64,000 bases of DNA from Vallitalea sp. (GTDB lineage: Bacteria > Bacillota > Clostridia > Lachnospirales > Vallitaleaceae), in assembly GCA_025210235.1 (NCBI GenBank), contig JAOASG010000011.1:62001-126000 (forward strand), written 5' to 3'. Below, piece by piece: positions 55,963 to 64,000 of this stretch (positions within the stretch are counted from its first letter, which is position 1; every line of letters begins with the position of its first letter). Made by a program: the position numbers and the translations under genes. Below the pieces are notes generated by a model. It was not told the DNA's origin. It was given only the letters and a program-made list of their open reading frames with translations, and ran no database searches.

Positions 55963-56841
55963 CTATTGGTTATTCTTATTTTTTAGTTTGGTTTTGATAT
56001 GATTTAGAGAAATATTGAATTTAGTAGATTTAATATTAGGGAAGGCTCTAAAAAATCTACTGTATTGCTTTTGGATTAAATCTGATAGTTCTGTAAATCT
56101 ATTAATGATTTGTTTGTTTTTAAGTTCTAAATGTACATTATCAATTAAGTTTGTTATGTTCTCCATAAGTTTTTCAGGTGTGATTTTTTCTTTTGATTCT
56201 AATTTATTAGTAATTTCCTTAGATTTCTGAGATACTTCATTTTTAATATCAGATATATTTTCTTTTAATTCATTTTTTAAGTCCAGTGTTAATTTATACA
56301 TTTCATTTAAGACAATATGTAAATTAATTAATGATCTCACTGTTAATGTTATGTCAATAATAAAATATAAAATTATTATATACAATATTGGATTTTTTAA
56401 ATTTATAGGTATACTATGTATTAAATAGGCTATGGTTGGATGAATGTACTCCCATATAATAAAAGCACCTAATCCCCAAAAGATAGAAAATAAAAGACAT
56501 ATTCTTCCTTTTATATTAAATTTATTTTTAGAATAATCCCACCAAGTTGTATGAAATAGGATTTCTAGAAGATAACCTGTAATATATTCTAGTAAGGAAG
56601 TAAATATGGCTGCATATATAATGATAGTTATAAAATATAGGAAAAAATTTGTTGGTAGAATTGCTTTAAAACTTTCTAAGGGAACAATGACAAGTATAGC
56701 ACCAAATCCATAAATAGGGCAGAAAGGCCCATATAAAAATCCTCTGTTTACAAAATGTTTATTTTTACATGTAGCAAATATTGTTTCAGTAATCCATCCT
56801 AAAAAACTATAAGTAATAAAGTAGTATAATACAACATCCAT
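55963..56841 (-). CDS. CmpB-like integral membrane protein (putative ABC transporter permease family)
   Basis: The 292-residue protein has about six hydrophobic segments in its first 175 residues, then a charged helical tail (about 185-290). YFITYSFLGWITETIFATCK near the N-terminus and NRGFLYGPFCPIYGFGAILV near residue 31 define the family annotated as putative ABC-transporter type IV (CmpB). TTWWDYSKNKFNIKGRICL lies near residue 98. The transport role is a database label with little experimental support. It may be a sensor or channel. No ATPase is adjacent. Confidence 0.8.
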   Translation of the reverse strand: MDVVLYYFITYSFLGWITETIFATCKNKHFVNRGFLYGPFCPIYGFGAILVIVPLESFKAILPTNFFLYFITIIIYAAIFTSLLEYITGYLLEILFHTTWWDYSKNKFNIKGRICLLFSIFWGLGAFIIWEYIHPTIAYLIHSIPINLKNPILYIIILYFIIDITLTVRSLINLHIVLNEMYKLTLDLKNELKENISDIKNEVSQKSKEITNKLESKEKITPEKLMENITNLIDNVHLELKNKQIINRFTELSDLIQKQYSRFFRAFPNIKSTKFNISLNHIKTKLKNKNNQ

Positions 56842-57025
56842 ATGTATTTTTCAACTTCTTTCTATTTAGAATCTAGATTAATCCACAAAAAGCAATAGGG
56901 ATAATCTCTATTATTATTATAAGAAAAGTTTAGCAATTTTTTAAATTATTGTCAATATATCTGTTTTTTAGAAGTATGAAAAGTATTAAAAAGGGTTTTT
57001 AACCATTCTTTAGAAAATATAGAAG

Positions 57026-57055
57026 TTGACAATTATAATAATATTGTGATAACAT
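57026..57055 (+). promoter_or_regulatory. probable promoter of the GH116 gene
   Basis: TTGACA (57026-57031) is perfect, and TAACAT (57050-57055) follows after an 18-base spacer. The predicted start lies within the palindromic operator at 57058-57073. Confidence 0.6.
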
Positions 57056-57057
57056 TA

Positions 57058-57073
57058 ATGTGCACGAGCACAT
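57058..57073. promoter_or_regulatory. palindromic operator, probably for the LacI-family regulator
   Basis: ATGTGC (57058-57063) and GCACAT (57068-57073) are perfect inverted repeats around ACGA, with a central CG as in LacI-family operators. It sits directly downstream of the -10 box, a typical repressor position. The LacI-family gene lies two genes down at 59847. Confidence 0.65.
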
Positions 57074-57088
57074 AGAGTGTATTGTAAT

Positions 57089-57189
57089 TAATTGCAAAAT
57101 TATATTTGGCTTATTATTTAATACAGTTTCGTCTACTATAAAATATACATATTGTATCTAAAGAATTCAAATCATTAGTTTTGCAATTA
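57089..57189 (+). mobile_element. MITE-like element, copy 3, in the GH116 leader
   Basis: TAATTGCAAAATTATATTTG at the left and TTAGTTTTGCAATTA at the right match the ends of the 29386-29498 copy. Internal TACATATTGTAT and TAAAGAATTC also match. It lies 15 bases after the operator and ends about 20 bases before the ribosome site, so it is transcribed with the gene. Confidence 0.68.
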
Positions 57190-57225
57190 TATAAATATAA
57201 TATATAAGAAAGGTTGATTTATTTT

Positions 57226-59832
57226 ATGGGAACTTATATTGAAGAAAAAACAAAAGCAATTTCTTTTCCTTTAGGAGGAATCGGGTCAGGTTGTGTAGGG
57301 TTAGCTGGTGACGGAAGACTAGTTGATTGGGAAATATTTAATCGACCTAATAAAAATAGTGATAATGGATTTACTCATTTTGCAATAAAGGCTGAAGATG
57401 AGCAAAGTGTTATTGATTCTCGTGTTATGCAAGGATATCTTCAACCTCCATATATAGGATCTGGTAAAATGTGGGCTGGATTTGGACATGGTGTTAATAG
57501 GAAATCATTAAGTGGATTACCACAATTTGAAAACCTTGAATTTACTGGAGAATTTCCTATAGCTAATATTAATTTATCAGATAATAAATTTCCAGGTTTA
57601 GTTAAAATAACAGCGTTTAATCCATTTATTCCACTAAATGATAAGGATTCTAGTATTCCTGCAGCATTTTTTGAAATAGAAGTTAAAAATACAACCAATA
57701 AAGAGCTAAACTATACAATTAACTTTGCAATGAATAATCCATTAAAAGGAAAAAATATAAATGAATATGAAAGAAGTAATAACTTACATCTTATAAATAT
57801 GTTAGGAGAACATAACGAAGATGATTATAACTATGGAAATGCTACAATAGCTACAGACCAAAATAATATTAATTACCAAGAATACTGGTATAGAGGAAGT
57901 TGGTTTGATAATCTTGGTATTTATTGGCGTGAGTTTTCTGCTTTTGGACCATATAAAAATAGAAATTATGATAAAAATGAAACTTTTAATAATGTAAAGA
58001 AACATTTAACAGGTGATGATATTTGTATGATATCTGCAACAGTGTCTGTTAAGCCTAATGAATCGAAAAAAGTTAGATATATACTATCTTGGTATTTCCC
58101 TAATTGCTATAATTATTGGGATGAATTTAAAGATGAACCTGAATATAAAAATAGTAAAAAGAACTTTTGGAAAAACTACTATAGTAAATTATTTAAAAGT
58201 TCCAGTGATGTTGCAAAATACTGTTTAGATAATTGGGACAGATTATATGGTGATACATTAACTTTCAAAAATGCTTTGTTTGGCTCAACTTTACCTGCAG
58301 AGGTTATTGATGCAGTATCAGCAAATATTTCTATTCTTAAATCACCTACTTGTTTAAGACTAGAGAATGGAGAATTTTATGGCTGGGAAGGTTGTCATGA
58401 ACAGTCCGGTAGTTGCGAAGGAAGTTGTACCCATGTATGGAATTATGCATACGCATTACCATTTTTATTTCCTAATTTAGAACGTTCTATGAGAGATTTA
58501 AACTATAAATATAATCAAAAAGAAAATGGAGAGATGTGTTTTAGATTAAGATTACCACTTGGTCGTAAAATTAGCGATTTTAGATCATGTGCCGATGGTC
58601 AGTTTGGTGATGTAATTAAAGTATATCGTGAATGGAAGATAAGTGGGGATACAAATTGGTTAAAATCTAATTGGCAAGCTATAAAAAAATCAATTGAATA
58701 TGCTTGGGATCCTACTAATAAAGATAAATGGGATCCGGAAAAATCAGGGGTATTAACTGGAAGACAGCATCATACTCTTGATATGGAACTATACGGACCT
58801 AATTCATGGTTAACAGGATTTTATTTAGCTGCTTTAAAAGCTTCGGCTGAAATGGCTGAATTTCTAGGAGAAAAAGAAACAGCTAATGAATATAGAGAAA
58901 TTTTTAATAAAGGTAAAAAATGGGTAGATGCTAATTTATTTAATGGGGAATATTATCATCAACTTATTGATCTTAAGGACAAAAAAATATTAGATAGATT
59001 TGTGACTGAAAATGATAAATCTGCAATTGAAGATTATTGGAATGAAGAGTCTAATGAAATAAAATATCAAGTTGGCGAAGGATGTATTATTGACCAAGTT
59101 CTAGGTCAATGGCATGCAAATATAATAGGTCTAGGCGAGATATATGATCATAATAACACTAAGAAAGCTATAAAGTCATTATATAAATATAATTTTAAGA
59201 AATCCATGAAAGATTTTTATAATCCATGCCGTATATATTGCTTAAACAATGAAAGTGGAATTGTTATATGTGATTGGCCAAAAGATAAGTATAAACCAAT
59301 TGTTCCTGTTCCATATTCAGAAGAGACAATGAATGGTTTTGAATATCAAGCTGCTATACATATGATTCAGGAAGGAATGATAGACGAAGGGTTAGAAATT
59401 GTTAAAGCAATAAGAGATAGATATGATGGTTATAAAAGGAATCCTTGGAACGAGTTTGAATGCGGTAGCAATTATGCTAGGTCCATGGCTAGCTATGCAC
59501 TTTTATTATCATTAAGTGGTTTTGAGTTTGATATGATTAATAAAGTTATAGGGTTTAATCCAGTTATTAATAAAGATAATTTTAATTGTTTTTGGTGTAT
59601 TGGTAATGCATGGGGAACATTTGAAATAAATTCTAATACTATTAATATTAATGTACTATATGGTGAATTAGAAATAAAATCATTGAAATTATTAGGTATT
59701 AATAATAAAATAATTAGTGTGATAAATAATAGTGATGATATAGAATATGAATGTGAAGATAGAGTACTTAATTTTAAACAATTAGTAGCTATTAAACAAA
59801 ACACATCATTGACTATAAAAACAGATAAGTAA
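57226..59832 (+). CDS. GH116-family glycosidase (GBA2-like)
   Basis: The roughly 868-residue protein has the two-domain GH116 layout. A beta-rich N-terminal domain (about 1-320) starts with PLGGIGSGCVGLAGDGRLVD and WEIFNRP. A C-terminal alpha/alpha barrel of the DUF608 type contains YGWEGCHEQSGSCEGSCTHV near residue 385, FRSCADGQFGDVIKVYREW near residue 455 and RQHHTLDMELYGPNSWLTGF near residue 515. The glutamate in CEGSCTH aligns with the GH116 nucleophile region. Known members act on beta-glucosides, beta-xylosides or glucosylceramide; the substrate here is unknown. There is no signal peptide, so it is cytoplasmic. A transporter is not adjacent. Confidence 0.85.
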   Translation: MGTYIEEKTKAISFPLGGIGSGCVGLAGDGRLVDWEIFNRPNKNSDNGFTHFAIKAEDEQSVIDSRVMQGYLQPPYIGSGKMWAGFGHGVNRKSLSGLPQFENLEFTGEFPIANINLSDNKFPGLVKITAFNPFIPLNDKDSSIPAAFFEIEVKNTTNKELNYTINFAMNNPLKGKNINEYERSNNLHLINMLGEHNEDDYNYGNATIATDQNNINYQEYWYRGSWFDNLGIYWREFSAFGPYKNRNYDKNETFNNVKKHLTGDDICMISATVSVKPNESKKVRYILSWYFPNCYNYWDEFKDEPEYKNSKKNFWKNYYSKLFKSSSDVAKYCLDNWDRLYGDTLTFKNALFGSTLPAEVIDAVSANISILKSPTCLRLENGEFYGWEGCHEQSGSCEGSCTHVWNYAYALPFLFPNLERSMRDLNYKYNQKENGEMCFRLRLPLGRKISDFRSCADGQFGDVIKVYREWKISGDTNWLKSNWQAIKKSIEYAWDPTNKDKWDPEKSGVLTGRQHHTLDMELYGPNSWLTGFYLAALKASAEMAEFLGEKETANEYREIFNKGKKWVDANLFNGEYYHQLIDLKDKKILDRFVTENDKSAIEDYWNEESNEIKYQVGEGCIIDQVLGQWHANIIGLGEIYDHNNTKKAIKSLYKYNFKKSMKDFYNPCRIYCLNNESGIVICDWPKDKYKPIVPVPYSEETMNGFEYQAAIHMIQEGMIDEGLEIVKAIRDRYDGYKRNPWNEFECGSNYARSMASYALLLSLSGFEFDMINKVIGFNPVINKDNFNCFWCIGNAWGTFEINSNTININVLYGELEIKSLKLLGINNKIISVINNSDDIEYECEDRVLNFKQLVAIKQNTSLTIKTDK

Positions 59833-59846
59833 TTAAAGGTGATTAA

Positions 59847-60821
59847 ATGGCAATTACAATTAAAAATATTGCAGATGCTTGTAATGTCTCAAGAGGGACT
59901 GTTGATAGAGCATTAAATGATCGTGGTAATATTAAACCAGAAACTAAAAAACTTGTTTTAGAAACAGCAAAAAAGTTAGGATATAAACCTAATTATATTG
60001 CAAGAAGTTTAGTGAAGGGTAAGACAAATACTATTGGTATTATAGTTTTTAATTTATATAATGAATTTTTCTCTAGTTTAATAAATCATATGGAAGTTAA
60101 TGCTAGAAAGAAAAATTATTATATTAATCTAGCCCTGACACATTATAGCAAAGATATAGAAAGAAAATGTGTTGAAAATATGATTAAAAGGCAAGTTGAT
60201 GGGTTAATATTATGTTCTGTACATAACGAATTAACTTATTCAAAGTGGTTACAAGATTTTAATATACCAATAATAACCTTAGCTAATAAAGTTTCTGATA
60301 GTATACCATATATTAGTATCAATGATCATTTAGCTATGAATGAAGCTACTAAATATATAACATATAAAGGTTATGAGAGGATTATCTATATTAGTCCACC
60401 ACTATCTAATAAGAAAGTACTTAACATTTATTCCTTAGAAAAAAGATTTGAAGGCTTTAACGAAGTAAAAACAAAGCAACAATCAATTATAATTGATTCC
60501 AACGATTACTTGGATATACTTAATACTATAAATATTACTGAATATAAAACTGCAATATTATGCTCAAGTGATATTTATGCTTTAGAAGTCCTGAACTACC
60601 TAAAAGTAAAAAAAATAAATATTCCTGATCAAGTTGGAGTTATGGGTTTTGATAATATTAATATGTTAAAATACGTTGAACCAAGTTTAACTACAGTTAG
60701 TTATTCAACGGAACAAATAGCAATAAGTTCAATTAATTCAATTATATCTTATATAAATAATAATATAAAACCAGATAATCAAGTTATTTCATATAAAATA
60801 ATTGAAGGACAATCATTATAA
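59847..60821 (+). CDS. LacI-family transcriptional regulator
   Basis: The 324-residue regulator has the LacI helix-turn-helix ITIKNIADACNVSRGTVDRA and the hinge-helix region NYIARSLVKGKTNTIGIIVF. It ends in a periplasmic-binding-protein-like sugar domain with VGVMGFDNINMLKYVEPSLT near residue 264. It follows the GH116 gene by 14 bases and likely controls it through the ATGTGC/GCACAT operator at 57058-57073. The effector is probably a sugar released by or fed to the glycosidase. The RGTVDRALNDRG version of helix 2 is less common than STVSRALN, so the operator may differ from the classic one. Confidence 0.92.
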   Translation: MAITIKNIADACNVSRGTVDRALNDRGNIKPETKKLVLETAKKLGYKPNYIARSLVKGKTNTIGIIVFNLYNEFFSSLINHMEVNARKKNYYINLALTHYSKDIERKCVENMIKRQVDGLILCSVHNELTYSKWLQDFNIPIITLANKVSDSIPYISINDHLAMNEATKYITYKGYERIIYISPPLSNKKVLNIYSLEKRFEGFNEVKTKQQSIIIDSNDYLDILNTINITEYKTAILCSSDIYALEVLNYLKVKKINIPDQVGVMGFDNINMLKYVEPSLTTVSYSTEQIAISSINSIISYINNNIKPDNQVISYKIIEGQSL

Positions 60822-60837
60822 TAACGTTTTAAAAGAA

Positions 60838-60876
60838 AAAGTGTAGGGTTATAAATTATAACTCTCACTTTTTTTT
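60838..60876 (+). terminator. terminator after the LacI-family gene
   Basis: AAAGTGTAGGGTTATA (60838-60853) pairs with TATAACTCTCACTTT (60857-60871) apart from small bulges, followed by TTTTT. It separates the GH116-lacI unit from the glycyl radical enzyme. Confidence 0.78.
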
Positions 60877-60941
60877 AATCTTATAGAATAGCTCTAAATG
60901 TTGTTTTGTTTTTGGTCTTACTAGTTTTTTGCTAGATTTTA

Positions 60942-60970
60942 TTGATTTTTTCTGTGTTTAGCATTATAAT
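60942..60970 (+). promoter_or_regulatory. promoter of the glycyl radical enzyme operon
   Basis: TTGATT (60942-60947) and TATAAT (60965-60970) have a 17-base spacer, 56 bases before the start codon. No ATGTGC-type operator is visible nearby, so control by the neighbouring LacI regulator is not supported. Confidence 0.72.
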
Positions 60971-61025
60971 AGGAGTAGAAAATATATGAATTGGAATTTT
61001 ATTATAGAGGAGGCATATAAAAAAG

Positions 61026-63545
61026 ATGAATTGGGATATTGTAAGGAAAAGTACGGAGCCAACAGATAGGATAAAAAGATTAATAGATAATCTATACGGG
61101 ACGACTCCTGAAATAGAAGCAGAAAGAGCGGTACTTATTACTAAATCATATCAAGAAACAGAAGATAAGCCAATGATATTGCGAAGGGCGCTGGCACTTG
61201 AGAAAATTTTGAAAGAAATGCCTATTTTAATTAGAGAAGATGAACTAATTGTTGGAAATCTAACAAAAAAATATAGATCAGCTCAAGTATTCCCTGAGTT
61301 TTCAAATCAATGGTTATTAGAAGAGTTTGATAAAATATCAAAAAGAGATGGAGATATTTTTCTTGTTTCAGATGAGGTGAAAGAAGAATTAACAAATGTA
61401 TGTACATATTGGAAAGGTAAGACAGTAAATGAATTAGCTACATCTTATATGCTAGATGAAACTCTAGAGGCAATGAAATCAGATGTGTTTACGGTTAATA
61501 ATTATTATTTTAATGGCGTAGGACATATTTGTGTTGATTATGCAAAAGTATTAAATATTGGTTTTAAAGGTATTATACAAGAAGCTTATGATGAATTACA
61601 AAACTTAACACCAAGAGATAATGATTTTATTAAGAAAAGACAATTTTTACAAGCAGTTATAATTTCAAGTAATGCTATTATAATTTTTGCAGAAAGATTT
61701 GCAAGAGAAGCTCTAGAATTATCAAAAACAATCACAGATAAACAAAGAAAAAAAGAATTACTTAAAATTGCAGATGTTTGTAGTAAAGTTCCAGCAAATC
61801 CAGCAACTTCTTTTTATGAAGCAGTCCAATCATTTTGGTTTGTTCATGCTGTTATACAAATAGAATCAAATGGACATTCAATTTCTCCAATGAGATTTGA
61901 CCAATATATGTATCCATTTTTTAAACATGATATAGATAATAACAAAGTTACATATGATTTTGCTCAAGAATTAATAGATTGTGTATTTATTAAGCTTAAT
62001 GATATTAATAAAGTTAGAGATGAAGCTTCTACAAAGGCTTTTGGTGGATATCCTCTTTTTCAAAATTTAATTGTTGGAGGACAAACTGATGATGGTAAAG
62101 ATGCTACTAATGAATTATCTTTTATGTGTTTAGAAGCATCAAATCATACAAGATTATCTCAACCATCTATTTCTATTAGAGTTTGGAATTTATCACCAGA
62201 CGAGTTATTAATTAAGGCAGCAGAAATTAGTAGAATAGGTATTGGAATGCCTGCCTATTATAATGATGAAGTAATTATTCCTGCACTTATTAATAGAGGA
62301 TTAACTCTAGAAGATGCAAGAGATTATGGTATTATTGGATGTGTAGAGCCACAAAAGGGCGGAAAAACAGAGGGTTGGCATGATTCTGGATTCTTTAACA
62401 TTGTAAAAGTTCTAGAAATCACACTTAATAATGGAAAAGTTAATGGAAAACAAGTTGGATTACAAACAGGAGAGTTTACTGAGTTTATGTCTTTTGAATC
62501 TTTTTTAGATGCTTATAGAAAGCAAATGGAGTATTTTGTAATGCTATTAGCAAATGCGGAAAATAGTGTTGACTATGCCCATTGTGAAAGAGCACCATTA
62601 CCTCTTGTATCATCATTAGTAGATGATTGTATTAAGGTGGGTAAATCAATACAAGAAGGAGGAGCTCACTATAATTTTACTGGTCCACAAGGTGTTGGGG
62701 TGGCTAACGTTGGAGATTCTCTAGAGGTCATTAAAAGACTTGTATTTGAAGAGAAAAAGATAACATTACAAGATTTAAAGAAAGTTTTAGATTCTAATTT
62801 CGGTGAGGATTTATTAAATGAAAATGACGAAGATAGATTACTTAATAAAATAATTATGTCAGAAGTTAAAAGAGTTTTAATTGAACAACATAAAATAGAT
62901 TCAGATGAAATAAATGATTATCATCTAGGTACATATAATGATGGAGAATATGTTCGTAAGATGCTTATTAATAAAGCTCCTAAATACGGTAATGACATAG
63001 ATGAAGTAGATATGTTGGCTAGAGAAGCTGCATTAATTTATTGTAAAGAGGTAGAAAAATATAAAAATCCAAGGGGTGGTAGTTTCCAACCTGGTTTATA
63101 TCCAGCATCAATAAATGTGGCAATGGGAGAAGCGACAGGACCAACTCCAGATGGAAGAAAGGCGTTTACCCCACTTGCAGATGGTGTTTCACCCTCAGCT
63201 GGAATGGATAAAGAAGGACCAACTGCTGTAATGAGTTCTGTTGCAAAACTAGATCATTTTATTGCATCTAATGGGACATTACTTAACCAAAAGTTCCATC
63301 CATCTGTATTACAAGGAAATGAAGGACTATGGGATTTAATTAATCTTGTTAGGAGTTATTTTGATAAAAAAGGTATGCATGTTCAATTTAATGTAGTTAG
63401 TAAAGAGACTTTAGTTGAAGCTCAAAATCACCCCGAAGAGTATAGAAATCTAGTAGTTAGAGTTGCAGGGTACAGTGCACAATTTATTTCCTTAGATAAA
63501 TCTGTACAAGATGATATTATTAATAGAACAGAGCAACAATTTTAG
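61026..63545 (+). CDS. glycyl radical enzyme of the glycerol/diol dehydratase type
   Basis: The 839-residue anaerobic radical enzyme has the catalytic cysteine C439 in GIIGCVEPQKGG, with E441 as the partner base of the dehydratase-type family. Other substrate-site motifs are YYFNGVGHICVDYAKVL near 158, ESNGHSISPMRFDQY near 280 and EGWHDSGFF near 449. The radical site is G815 in VVRVAGYSAQF. These features fit B12-independent glycerol or 1,2-propanediol dehydratases rather than pyruvate formate-lyase, but choline lyase or hydroxyproline dehydratase-like relatives cannot be excluded by eye. AGAGGAGG precedes the ATG. The activase gene follows 14 bases later. Confidence 0.88.
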   Translation: MNWDIVRKSTEPTDRIKRLIDNLYGTTPEIEAERAVLITKSYQETEDKPMILRRALALEKILKEMPILIREDELIVGNLTKKYRSAQVFPEFSNQWLLEEFDKISKRDGDIFLVSDEVKEELTNVCTYWKGKTVNELATSYMLDETLEAMKSDVFTVNNYYFNGVGHICVDYAKVLNIGFKGIIQEAYDELQNLTPRDNDFIKKRQFLQAVIISSNAIIIFAERFAREALELSKTITDKQRKKELLKIADVCSKVPANPATSFYEAVQSFWFVHAVIQIESNGHSISPMRFDQYMYPFFKHDIDNNKVTYDFAQELIDCVFIKLNDINKVRDEASTKAFGGYPLFQNLIVGGQTDDGKDATNELSFMCLEASNHTRLSQPSISIRVWNLSPDELLIKAAEISRIGIGMPAYYNDEVIIPALINRGLTLEDARDYGIIGCVEPQKGGKTEGWHDSGFFNIVKVLEITLNNGKVNGKQVGLQTGEFTEFMSFESFLDAYRKQMEYFVMLLANAENSVDYAHCERAPLPLVSSLVDDCIKVGKSIQEGGAHYNFTGPQGVGVANVGDSLEVIKRLVFEEKKITLQDLKKVLDSNFGEDLLNENDEDRLLNKIIMSEVKRVLIEQHKIDSDEINDYHLGTYNDGEYVRKMLINKAPKYGNDIDEVDMLAREAALIYCKEVEKYKNPRGGSFQPGLYPASINVAMGEATGPTPDGRKAFTPLADGVSPSAGMDKEGPTAVMSSVAKLDHFIASNGTLLNQKFHPSVLQGNEGLWDLINLVRSYFDKKGMHVQFNVVSKETLVEAQNHPEEYRNLVVRVAGYSAQFISLDKSVQDDIINRTEQQF

Positions 63546-63559
63546 AGAGAGGGATATGG

Positions 63560-64000
63560 ATGATTGAAGAGATTAACTGGGAACAAAACGGGATGATATT
63601 TAACATCCAGCGTTTCTCATTACATGATGGTCCTGGTATTCGTACAATAATTTTTTTAAAAGGATGTGGGTTAAGATGTAAGTGGTGTAGTAACCCAGAA
63701 TCGCAAAATACTAAAAAACAAATTATGTATATTGAAAAGAATTGCATTAATTGCAATAAATGTATGGAAGTTTGTCCAACTGGTGCTATACAACTACAAA
63801 ATGATAAAAAAATATCTTATGAGAAGTGTACGTTATGTGGTAAATGTGTGGAAGTTTGCTATGCTGAAGCATTAGAAATGACTGGGGAAAACGCAACAGT
63901 TAAAGAAGTTTGTGATATAATAATGAAAGATTCAGTATATTATAGACGCTCAGGTGGTGGAGTAACATTATCTGGAGGAGAAGCTTTATTACAACCAAAA
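63560..64000 (+). CDS. glycyl radical enzyme activating protein, 3-prime end beyond window
   Basis: This radical SAM activase installs the glycyl radical. The first 147 residues show HDGPGIRTIIFLKGCGLRCK, whose CGLRCKWC holds the three-cysteine SAM cluster motif. A ferredoxin-like insert with two four-cysteine clusters follows (CINCNKCMEVCP and CTLCGKCVEVCY), as in dehydratase and lyase activases. VTLSGGEALLQP begins the next radical-SAM motif when the window ends. The start is ATG 63560 after GAGAGGG. It is co-transcribed with the upstream enzyme. The presence of the ferredoxin insert supports a non-PFL, dehydratase-type partner. Confidence 0.93.
   Translation, partial: MIEEINWEQNGMIFNIQRFSLHDGPGIRTIIFLKGCGLRCKWCSNPESQNTKKQIMYIEKNCINCNKCMEVCPTGAIQLQNDKKISYEKCTLCGKCVEVCYAEALEMTGENATVKEVCDIIMKDSVYYRRSGGGVTLSGGEALLQPK

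Noticed and set aside
1..64000. CRISPR array
   Set aside because: No regularly spaced direct repeats of 24-40 bases and no cas genes were seen.

Overview
The window is AT-rich DNA from an endospore-forming, probably anaerobic member of the Clostridia. The evidence is spoIIA-sigF and spoVA operons, a spore germinant receptor operon, YunB, the DapL route to diaminopimelate, a glycyl radical enzyme, glutamine synthetase types I and III, and strong Shine-Dalgarno sites. A Lachnospirales or Vallitalea-like host is my guess only. No rRNA, tRNA, CRISPR array, prophage or intact insertion sequence was seen.

Layout. 1-2432: end of a pyrimidine operon (pyrK-pyrD-pyrE). 2633-7174: an ankyrin protein, a peptidoglycan-binding protein, deoC and a CobD/HisC-like aminotransferase, with structured intergenic DNA including a possible minus-strand RNA gene. 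7376-13359: a coiled-coil membrane protein, then a germinant receptor operon read leftward in the order C-B-A-B. 13621-21142: ilvA, a T-box leader, a small membrane ORF, valS, folC, a 48-residue ORF and a zinc-ribbon/TPR protein. 21423-26411: spoIIAA-spoIIAB-sigF, then a small membrane peptide and spoVAA-AB-AC-AD-AE. 26636-32363: two tandem class A penicillin-binding proteins. 32748-35765: yunB, dapF, dapL. 36184-38523: a corrinoid-protein reactivator with a MetH-activation-like N-terminus. 39109-43436: a nitrogen module (glnA, an ANTAR response regulator, an ANTAR-type antitermination leader, glnN). 43662-47976: a PfkB sugar kinase, a small protein, lplA, an IMPACT/YigZ protein, and bioY under a BirA-type operator. 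48196-55912: a complete four-gene Wadjet (SMC-like plasmid defence) operon in the order D-A-B-C. 55963-64000: a CmpB-like membrane protein, a GH116 glycosidase behind a LacI-type operator, its LacI regulator, a diol-dehydratase-type glycyl radical enzyme and its activase, cut by the window end.

The least ordinary material is intergenic. A roughly 100-bp MITE-like family with termini like GTAATTGCAAAACTA has four recognisable copies and fragments. They lie inside the spoVA operon, between the two PBP genes, between the BirA-controlled promoter and bioY, and between the LacI-type operator and the GH116 gene. A second element occurs twice (33461-33545 and 35781-35909): conserved flanks surround a 17-bp stem whose sequence differs between copies while pairing is kept. 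Next to the second copy is a 188-bp nested inverted repeat. Three other small palindromic families recur. A degraded MATE-transporter C-terminus lies upstream of glnA.

The best-supported regulatory find is the glnN leader. It has two hexaloop hairpins with A1 and G4 and an overlapping terminator, directly downstream of the ANTAR regulator gene. Wadjet is a known defence system. I found no clearly new protein system; the covarying repeat and the structured intergenic RNA candidate are the most likely undescribed items.
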